Below, piece by piece: positions 1 through 6,475 of a DNA stretch of 7,293 nucleotides. The notes beneath the pieces are model-generated. The model searched no databases. It was not told the origin of the DNA and saw nothing but the letters and a program-made list of their open reading frames with translations. The translations under genes and the position numbers were made by a program. Every line of letters starts with the position of its first letter. The first letter of the stretch is position 1. The stretch spans positions 1-7,293 of the forward strand of contig JAEZZB010000004.1 in assembly GCA_023442495.1 (NCBI GenBank), read 5' to 3'. The DNA comes from Bacillota bacterium (GTDB lineage Bacteria; Bacillota; Clostridia; Tissierellales; Peptoniphilaceae).

Positions 1-1094
1 TTAGGATATGGATAATTTACCAATACATCACGAACACTAATTTGCTTCTTAAATCCGATTGCTTGATCAAATAAGGTTGTAGCAGAAAAATCAGCATTAC
101 AAGTATATAATTGAATTTGATGTAATAAATTTATATATGGATGTCCATATAATCTAACATCAGTTAAATTATATAATAATAAATCTTTATCCAAATACCC
201 TATAATCTTTGACATAAAAATTTCAAGTTCTTCATTTATTTTATCAAATACTTTTTCTAGATTAGAATTTATTTCAATATCAAGATTTTCAACATCTACT
301 AATTCATATTTAATTTCATCAGTATCCGTATCTATAACTAATTTTGTAAAATTTCTGGCATTATTAATAGGTTGAGAACATATAACATCTCCTATTTTAG
401 TAATAAAAGATCTATGTTGATGTCCCGTTAGCATAATATCTATTGAATCGAATGTTTGTAAAAACTCACTACCTTGGTTTTCACTATTTAATTTTTCAGT
501 AGGAATAAATTTCCCATCTAATGATTTTTCAAAACCACCATGATATAAAACAATTATCATATCTGAGTTAGTTTTCATTTCTTTCTCGTATTTAGCATAT
601 TCATCAATTGGATTTTTAAACTTAAGACCCTCAATGTTTTTTTCTTGTTCCCAATTAGGAATATATGTTGTAGTAGCACCAAATACAGCAATCTTATACC
701 CATTAATATCAAATATATTATATGGTTTTGAATCAAACCCTAAATTTTCAATATTAGAATTTAATATTTTAGAACTTACTTCTTTATATGAATTTCTCAA
801 ATGTTCTAGTCCATAATTAAATTCGTGATTTCCCATAATATATGCATCATATCCTGTCATTTCACAAATTTGAAGAATAGGATTTGGTAAATAACTGCTT
901 TTTGAAAGAAAGTTTGTAAGGACTGTTCCTTGGATCAAATCTCCCCCTTCAAGAAGCAATTTACCATCATATTTTTTTTCATCATTATTAATATATGAAA
1001 ATATTTTTAACATTCCAAGATTTTGATACTCAACATAATTAGTTGGAAATACATGCCCATGCATGTCCGTTGTATGATATATTGCAGTTTTCAT
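1..1094 (-). CDS. 5'-nucleotidase/2',3'-cyclic phosphodiesterase-family metallophosphoesterase (3' end cut by window)
   Basis: A two-metal phosphoesterase, expected to hydrolyse nucleotides or related phosphomonoesters. The frame is open for 364 codons from the ATG at 1094 and leaves the window without a stop. Metal-binding motifs appear in family order: TTDMHGH (Asp10, His12), EGGDLIQG (Asp52), MGNHEFNYG (Asn89, His90), LYHGG (His185) and TGHQHR (His225, His227). The last visible residues, SVRDVLVNYPYP, match the start of the family's C-terminal substrate-binding domain, so that domain is present but truncated here. There is no signal peptide or anchor: the catalytic fold begins at residue 4. 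The protein is therefore probably cytoplasmic, like Bacillus YunD, rather than a secreted or wall-bound nucleotidase. The start is supported by GGAGG (1099-1103), four bases upstream. It follows the MFS gene by 57 bases but has its own promoter candidate, so its link to the biosynthetic operon is doubtful. The family call is secure; the substrate is unknown. Confidence 0.93.
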   Translation of the reverse strand, partial: MKTAIYHTTDMHGHVFPTNYVEYQNLGMLKIFSYINNDEKKYDGKLLLEGGDLIQGTVLTNFLSKSSYLPNPILQICEMTGYDAYIMGNHEFNYGLEHLRNSYKEVSSKILNSNIENLGFDSKPYNIFDINGYKIAVFGATTTYIPNWEQEKNIEGLKFKNPIDEYAKYEKEMKTNSDMIIVLYHGGFEKSLDGKFIPTEKLNSENQGSEFLQTFDSIDIMLTGHQHRSFITKIGDVICSQPINNARNFTKLVIDTDTDEIKYELVDVENLDIEINSNLEKVFDKINEELEIFMSKIIGYLDKDLLLYNLTDVRLYGHPYINLLHQIQLYTCNADFSATTLFDQAIGFKKQISVRDVLVNYPYP

Positions 1095-1098
1095 ATAG

Positions 1099-1122
1099 CC
1101 TCCATAAAAATGAATTATATCA
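1099..1122 (-). promoter_or_regulatory. Extended -10 promoter and ribosome binding site for the metallophosphoesterase gene
   Basis: On the minus strand the bases at 1122-1114 read TGATATAAT, an extended -10 element with a perfect TATAAT hexamer (1119-1114). The best -35 at 17-base spacing (1142-1137, TTCAAT) is poor, as is common for extended -10 promoters. Transcription would start near 1107, giving a leader of only about a dozen bases that carries the GGAGG ribosome binding site (1103-1099). The perfect -10 stands out even in AT-rich DNA, and its placement between two genes fits. TATAAT-like strings do arise by chance at this base composition, so the call is moderate. Confidence 0.5.
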
Positions 1123-1151
1123 TATACTATATTAAAATTGAATTTTTATAA

Positions 1152-2336
1152 TCATCTAAACGACAAAGTTAGAGCAGATAAAAACACAATTGTCAATCCT
1201 ACAATCAAAAACATCAATCCTGAATAAACTAACGGAATCATTGATATTACAAAAGTACCTATCGGCATAAACAATATTGCCACTGTAAATACTGTTGAAA
1301 ATACCCTGCCAAGATATTCATCGGATACATGATTTTGAATTCTGCTAACAAAATGTATATTATATATAGTCAAAAATGCCATTGAGGATAAATTGCCGAT
1401 ATATGATATTAATAAAGATATTGAGTAAAAACTCGGCAACGCTATAACAACAATTCCTGCTCCACAAAATCCCAATGAAATTAATAAGTATTTTCTGGTA
1501 TTTGGAATAAACTTAGATGTGAAAGCTCCTACAATCGAGCCTATCGCTCCAAATGTCAATAATTTTGAATACATATCTGCATGTCCAAATATCGTGTTTG
1601 AAAATGGAAGTAAAAAATTATAAAAGGACAGGAAAAAATTAATAATTGCAGATAAAATTAAAAGTTCAAGCAAATCTTTATTTACAATTATGTATTTCAT
1701 ACCATCTTTTATATCGTGTAATAATTCTGAAAAAGTTTTTTTCAAATTTATATCATCCTCCGTTTCCTCATCAGTCTCTTCTTCTTTAATAGATAAAATA
1801 ACAAAAAATGACCCTATAAAACTAATTCCATTAATAAATAATGCTACTCTAATACCAAAAGCATTATAAATATAAAATGTCATCAATGGTGATATGACGC
1901 TCATTATTTGAAGTATGGTTTCTACTGTTGAATTAAATGATAAAACTCTATCTTTTTCAATAGTATTTGGAACTATGGATTTAAATGTCGTGCTAGAAAA
2001 TGCATAAGTTATTGAAAGAATAATATTTGCTACGATTATTCCATATAAAAGTAAATCATCATTAGCTATTATGGATATCAATATACATATAAATGCACTA
2101 ATTATATCCGTAATTAAAATGACTTTTTTTCTTTTCGAATTATCTGCTACGGCACCAGCAATGGGATTAAATATTATAGATGTTATGGTTTCTGTTATTT
2201 GATAAATCCCTAGAAATTTTTGACCTAATGAACCCATAGAAGCTATCCAAACAGCATTTGCATAGTCATAAAAGACATTTCCAATTTGATCCAATATTCT
2301 ATTAATAATCAATTTAACGTAATTATACTGTTTCAT
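1152..2336 (-). CDS. MFS efflux transporter (MefA/EntS-like, MFS_3 type)
   Basis: A 394-residue integral membrane protein of the major facilitator superfamily, with about twelve hydrophobic segments. The loop between segments 2 and 3 carries the MFS signature GAVADNSKRKK (residues 61-71). The loop before segment 11 has IQNHVSDEYLGRVFS (333-347), matching the Q-x-x-V-P-D-E-x-x-G-R-V pattern of macrolide-efflux and siderophore-export MFS proteins. Residues 185-195, between the two six-helix halves, form a strongly acidic cytoplasmic linker (EEETDEETEDD). Length is normal for the family. The start has AAGAGG (2350-2345) eight bases upstream. It lies 18 bases after the NRPS stop, so it is almost certainly co-transcribed and is the natural candidate to export the NRPS product or give self-resistance to it. 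The substrate cannot be read from the sequence. The gene ends in TGA. Confidence 0.92.
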   Translation of the reverse strand: MKQYNYVKLIINRILDQIGNVFYDYANAVWIASMGSLGQKFLGIYQITETITSIIFNPIAGAVADNSKRKKVILITDIISAFICILISIIANDDLLLYGIIVANIILSITYAFSSTTFKSIVPNTIEKDRVLSFNSTVETILQIMSVISPLMTFYIYNAFGIRVALFINGISFIGSFFVILSIKEEETDEETEDDINLKKTFSELLHDIKDGMKYIIVNKDLLELLILSAIINFFLSFYNFLLPFSNTIFGHADMYSKLLTFGAIGSIVGAFTSKFIPNTRKYLLISLGFCGAGIVVIALPSFYSISLLISYIGNLSSMAFLTIYNIHFVSRIQNHVSDEYLGRVFSTVFTVAILFMPIGTFVISMIPLVYSGLMFLIVGLTIVFLSALTLSFR

Positions 2337-2354
2337 ACAATATACCTCTTAAAC

Positions 2355-5282
2355 TTAAATATCTAATAAATTTTGCGTTATTGGTACAAATATTAACTCG
2401 TCACCACACAAAAAGAATGTTATATATAGTTTTATATTTGAAAAATTATTAAGCGAGTATTGTTCGCTTTCAAGTTCTCTAACTATTTTATCTAAATCTT
2501 TTTCACGAATTGCACCTAAAAAATTATTGCTAAATTTTAAATTATCGTCTAAATATAATTCATATTTTTTAAATTTTGACGGTATATTAGGATAATTTTT
2601 ATAAATGGTGTTATTAATATTATCGCCTTTTAGAAAATAATCATAGATATCATCAAAATTTTTCTTAAACTCTTCTTCACTATCACCTTTATTAAATATC
2701 ACTGGAATAGTTGAATGTAAATCACCAAATGTATCATTGAAACTTACATTACAATCATTAATTTTAAATTCTCTTATATTTATTATTGTTGAACCAGACA
2801 CATTATTTCTGTTTTGCGACTTCGCTAATAATTGTGAAAGAACGTAATTTCCATAGACGATATTATCATAATTATTTTTATAAGGAGTTTTAACACTAAA
2901 ATATTTTGAATGATTATTATATGTGATATTGTAAAAATTATCTTTTTCTACTTTATCAAAACCTTTGTCTAATATTTTTTCAAGTGTATTCATAGAGCTA
3001 TTATAGTTAATTAAATCAACAAAATCGCTAAATGTATTATTGATAATTAAATCCATACCTTCTACTAGAGTTAAAATATCTTTTTCAATTATCGAAATAG
3101 AATATTGATCAGTGATTAAGTGATTTATAAAGAAATACAATTCACTATTGACGTCATCAAAATATACTTCCCATAAAATTTTATTTAATATTTCATTTTC
3201 TAAGTCTTTAATTATTTTATTTTTTAATGATGTTATTAAAGACTTGGAAATAGCTGATACCTTGTAATTATATGGTTGGTAAATAACTAATTCATGCTTT
3301 TCATTTATAATTGATCTTAATAATTCATTTTTCTCTATAAGTTTATAAATTAATTCATTGATTTGAGAAATAGATTTGAAACTATTAGGTAAAGAAACCT
3401 TTAATTCTAGTACCTGCTTAAAATCATCTACCAGATATGCTTTTTGTAAATAAGAAGTATCTTTAACTACAAATTTACCTTGATTGATAATATAATTATT
3501 CAAACTTCTTATATTCTTATAAATTGAATATACATTATCTAACTGATATTCAGATAAATTCGGGCTAATATCACTGTTTTTTAATATATTTTCATAATTT
3601 TGTGATTCAATGTATTGTCTTATTTCTTTGATAGTTTTATGTCTTTTAATAAAATCATCTGGCAAATCTATTTTAAATACTTCTTCCAATGACATTATTA
3701 ATTCTATTTGTGTTAGAGAATCCATTGAAGATAGTAATAATAAGTTTGTGTCATCATTTACTAAAGAATCTGAAAAAATGTCACTTATTATTTTATATAT
3801 ATCATCATGTAAATAGTTTCTTTCTAATTTGTCATCTATAAATTGTTGATTAAATCTATTTTTTAAGTATTCAGTGTCAAGTTTATTACTTGCAGTTACC
3901 TTCATTTCATCAACTTTACAAAAATATTTTGGTATCATATATTCAGGCAATCGATTTATAATGGATTTTTTTAATACTTCATAATTTATTTCTTGATCAG
4001 AAAATAGAACTAGATTATTGTCAATTTTTACAACACTGAAATTTACAAATTTATCTAATTGTGACTGTATAGCTTGTTCAATCTCATCAAGCTCAATTCT
4101 AATACCATTAATTTTAACTTGTCTATCTTCCCTACCTTGAAAATAAATTAATCCATTTTGCTTAAATCCTAAATCCCCAGTTCTATAGTATTTTACATTA
4201 TTGAATGATATAAACTTTTCTTTAGTCAAAATTTCATTATTTAAATATCCTAGGCCAACTCCTCCACCACCTATTAATATTTCCCCTTCGACATCATTTA
4301 TTTCATTTGATTTATAAAATTTAATATCTGCACCTCTTAATGCCGTACCAATTGGAACAGTTAAATTATCTACATGAGATCTTATATTATAGCCAGTAGC
4401 ATAAACAGTGGTTTCCGTTGGCCCATAACAATTCCATATGTTTGCATTAGGAATTAATGAGGTCAAATTATTTGCAACATTGACGGGTAAAACTTCACCA
4501 GCCAAAATAATATTTTCTAACTTTGACTGTCCAATTTTATCTTTAGTCATTGAAAGAATCTTCTTTAATGTTGTAGGAGAAAGTGCTACATGAGTGATAT
4601 TATCATTTATCAATATATCTACTAATCTCTTAAATTGTTGAATAGGTGTTCCAGGTTCTATAAATTGTAAAAGACCTTCACCCAAAATAAAAGAAAGCAT
4701 TTCATGGAAATTAACGTCAAATTGTGGTGGAGTAGAAATAATAAATGTATCTTCTTTAGTAAATGGAACAATTTCATTCATTGACTCTAATAACCAATAT
4801 AGATTATTAAAACTTATCTGCACCATTTTAGGATTACCAGTAGTTCCAGAAGTCGCTAATATATATGCGATATTTGTTATTTCATCATTTTTTAATTTTA
4901 AACTTTCTTTCTTCGTAAAATCAAAATAAATTTTATTAATATTTTTAATATCTTCATTATAGTTTCTACTCAAAATAGACTTGGAACCTATAGATAATAA
5001 GGTATTTTCAAATTTTATAGGTGGTGTATTATAATTGATTGGAAAATAAATTTTATTTACTTTCCAACAAGCAATCATAGTTATTAAATAATCTAAATTA
5101 TCGTTAGATATTACTGGTATAATTTTTTCACCAAAAAACGTATCTATTAAATGATTTGCTAATAAATTTACTTTATTATCAAATTCAGTATAAGTCAATA
5201 TTTCGCCATTATATAACTTCAACATCGGTTTATCTGATCTCTTAATTATAATATCATTATATTTTTTTAATAATTCATTCAT
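2355..5282 (-). CDS. Single-module nonribosomal peptide synthetase: adenylation - carrier - condensation
   Basis: A 975-residue cytoplasmic NRPS. The adenylation domain (about 1-475) shows LTYTEF (29-34), the ATP-binding TSGTTGNPK (144-152), FDVNFHEM (188-195), YGPTE (286-290), YRTGD (366-370), GREDRQVKINGIRIE (383-397) and the A10 lysine Lys467 in SNK. The carrier domain (about 490-560) has its phosphopantetheine serine at Ser522 in MDSL. The rest (about 577-975) is a condensation domain: NELLRS (652-657), NHLITDQ (720-726) in place of HHxxxDG, and TFGDLHSTIP (851-860). There is no thioesterase, reductase or epimerase domain. Asp189 aligns with the Asp that binds the substrate alpha-amino group, so an alpha-amino acid is likely loaded. 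Starting directly with adenylation implies a starter module whose C-terminal condensation domain passes the residue to a free amine or to a partner protein. An in-frame TGA just upstream (5288-5286) rules out an earlier start. No good ribosome binding site lies close to the ATG. Domain calls are secure; the product is unknown. Confidence 0.95.
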   Translation of the reverse strand: MNELLKKYNDIIIKRSDKPMLKLYNGEILTYTEFDNKVNLLANHLIDTFFGEKIIPVISNDNLDYLITMIACWKVNKIYFPINYNTPPIKFENTLLSIGSKSILSRNYNEDIKNINKIYFDFTKKESLKLKNDEITNIAYILATSGTTGNPKMVQISFNNLYWLLESMNEIVPFTKEDTFIISTPPQFDVNFHEMLSFILGEGLLQFIEPGTPIQQFKRLVDILINDNITHVALSPTTLKKILSMTKDKIGQSKLENIILAGEVLPVNVANNLTSLIPNANIWNCYGPTETTVYATGYNIRSHVDNLTVPIGTALRGADIKFYKSNEINDVEGEILIGGGGVGLGYLNNEILTKEKFISFNNVKYYRTGDLGFKQNGLIYFQGREDRQVKINGIRIELDEIEQAIQSQLDKFVNFSVVKIDNNLVLFSDQEINYEVLKKSIINRLPEYMIPKYFCKVDEMKVTASNKLDTEYLKNRFNQQFIDDKLERNYLHDDIYKIISDIFSDSLVNDDTNLLLLSSMDSLTQIELIMSLEEVFKIDLPDDFIKRHKTIKEIRQYIESQNYENILKNSDISPNLSEYQLDNVYSIYKNIRSLNNYIINQGKFVVKDTSYLQKAYLVDDFKQVLELKVSLPNSFKSISQINELIYKLIEKNELLRSIINEKHELVIYQPYNYKVSAISKSLITSLKNKIIKDLENEILNKILWEVYFDDVNSELYFFINHLITDQYSISIIEKDILTLVEGMDLIINNTFSDFVDLINYNSSMNTLEKILDKGFDKVEKDNFYNITYNNHSKYFSVKTPYKNNYDNIVYGNYVLSQLLAKSQNRNNVSGSTIINIREFKINDCNVSFNDTFGDLHSTIPVIFNKGDSEEEFKKNFDDIYDYFLKGDNINNTIYKNYPNIPSKFKKYELYLDDNLKFSNNFLGAIREKDLDKIVRELESEQYSLNNFSNIKLYITFFLCGDELIFVPITQNLLDI

Positions 5283-5326
5283 AACTATTCATCTAACTTT
5301 AATATTTTATTAAAGTCATATTCCCT
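5283..5326 (-). promoter_or_regulatory. Intercistronic hairpin with a distant Shine-Dalgarno, upstream of the NRPS start
   Basis: This 44-base spacer separates the PP-loop stop from the NRPS ATG. Its transcript contains ACUUUAAUA, a loop of AAA and UAUUAAAGU (5316-5308 and 5304-5296): a perfect 9-bp stem that extends to 11 bp with one G-U and one U-A pair (5318-5294). The only Shine-Dalgarno-like sequence, AGGGA (5326-5322), lies on the far side, 39 bases from the ATG. Folding the hairpin would reduce that distance to about 14 bases. No U-run follows the stem, so it is not an intrinsic terminator. The repeat is directly visible. A role in translation or RNA processing is inference, and the stem has only one G-C pair, so it would be weak. 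Confidence 0.5.
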
Positions 5327-6475
5327 TTATATTAATTTTGAAAAATTCAAATCATAATTAGAATTAATATCATTAATATATAAATCCTTAGATATATCTC
5401 TTAAATTATTCTCATTTAAGCTTTTAATTAAATAATCTATGTTTTCTGAACCAAACAAATAATCTATCGGTATATTATTTTTATTTATTATTTCTAATAG
5501 GTTGTTATAATCTTTATTTATACATACTTCTAAAATATTTTTAGTAAACTTAACTCTCTTACATTTTAAACAAACTCCACATGGTGGATTTGATACCCAA
5601 CATGAATTAAAATCATCTAATTTAGAAAGACCAAATTCTTCTACCAAAATTCTATATACTCCAAATGAAGATATTGATGAAAGAGGTAAAATAATTCCAA
5701 AATTAATAAATCCCATATTTCTAACAAAAGAAATTAAATTTTGCATAGATTCATATGATTCAGATATTGTAATACTCTTATCAAATAGTGATAACATATC
5801 CCATTGAATGCCACAACATATTTTAGTATAATACATTTTACTTTTACTTAATAGAATTGGTGCTATGTATATGATATGCATGTCTTCTTCTTGATAATAA
5901 GGGGTATCATTTATTGTAAAAACATTCTCAGTTGAAATATAATCAGATATTTCTTCATTATATATAGATATACAAGTATGAAAGTCATTCTTGAATTCCT
6001 TATCATCAAAATCAAAAGTAAATGTTTCAATTTTATATCCAGCTTTTTTTAGTAAGAGATCACAACAAATAGAGTCTTTTCCGTCTGAAAAACCTAGTGA
6101 TATTACATCATTTTTATATTTTATGTTATCTAGAACATTAATTTTAGTTCTATCAAATATCAATTTTGGATTATATACATCAATTTCCTGGTTTAGAATT
6201 TTAGAAATTAATTTTAACAATAAATCAATTTCATAATTTAGATACTTTTCTTCACTATCATCCAATGAATAATTTTGTATATGAAAATCAGTTTTAATAT
6301 TTTCGCAAATAGCCCACCTAAGCATTGTCATAGTGCAAATTCTTTTCGATATATACGACATTTCATATTTACTCTTAAAAATATATTTCTTAACCAAAAT
6401 ATTATTAGTTAATAAAGATAGTGTTATTAATTTATTATCAGAATTAACAATTATTGTCGTTACATATTTTTTCAT
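5327..6475 (-). CDS. PP-loop (N-type ATP pyrophosphatase) enzyme with C-terminal four-cysteine cluster, QueC/MurL-like
   Basis: A 382-residue soluble protein. The nucleotide-binding PP-loop is SLGFSDGKDS (126-135), a variant of SGGxDS in which the first loop glycine is Asp131. Enzymes of this superfamily split ATP to AMP and pyrophosphate to adenylate an oxygen-bearing substrate before nucleophilic attack or rearrangement. Near the end, Cys292-x6-Cys299-x2-Cys302-x2-Cys305 forms a probable zinc site like the C-terminal cluster of QueC (7-cyano-7-deazaguanine synthase). An N-terminal region of about 120 residues precedes the PP-loop. That is unlike QueC, which begins with the loop, and closer to MurL-type peptidoglycan-precursor epimerases. 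Housekeeping QueC is unlikely given the operon. The ATG overlaps the upstream stop as ATGA (6475-6472), with GAGG (6489-6486) ten bases upstream, so translation is probably coupled. It likely activates a pathway intermediate for amide, thioamide or similar chemistry, or for epimerisation. The superfamily is secure; the reaction is unknown. Confidence 0.82.
   Translation of the reverse strand: MKKYVTTIIVNSDNKLITLSLLTNNILVKKYIFKSKYEMSYISKRICTMTMLRWAICENIKTDFHIQNYSLDDSEEKYLNYEIDLLLKLISKILNQEIDVYNPKLIFDRTKINVLDNIKYKNDVISLGFSDGKDSICCDLLLKKAGYKIETFTFDFDDKEFKNDFHTCISIYNEEISDYISTENVFTINDTPYYQEEDMHIIYIAPILLSKSKMYYTKICCGIQWDMLSLFDKSITISESYESMQNLISFVRNMGFINFGIILPLSSISSFGVYRILVEEFGLSKLDDFNSCWVSNPPCGVCLKCKRVKFTKNILEVCINKDYNNLLEIINKNNIPIDYLFGSENIDYLIKSLNENNLRDISKDLYINDINSNYDLNFSKLI

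Noticed and set aside
634..816. 60-codon plus-strand open frame
   Set aside because: It lies antisense inside the phosphoesterase gene, whose metal-binding motifs fix the real frame. It has no ribosome binding site or recognisable motif.
1134..1146. AAAATT-G-AATTTT palindrome near the phosphoesterase promoter
   Set aside because: It is pure A/T with a one-base loop, cannot form a useful RNA hairpin, and is expected by chance at this composition. It is too weak to call an operator or terminator.
3610..3816. 68-codon plus-strand open frame
   Set aside because: It is antisense to the NRPS carrier domain, an expected shadow in AT-rich coding sequence.
5294..5318. Hairpin considered as an intrinsic terminator before the NRPS
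   Set aside because: No U-run follows, the stem has a single G-C pair, and the genes on either side are closely spaced on one strand.
5991..6236. 81-codon plus-strand open frame
   Set aside because: It is antisense to the PP-loop motif region of the ATP pyrophosphatase, with no independent support.
5327..6475. Housekeeping queuosine gene queC
   Set aside because: The protein is much longer, with about 120 residues before the PP-loop, has different Cys spacing, and no other queuosine genes lie alongside.
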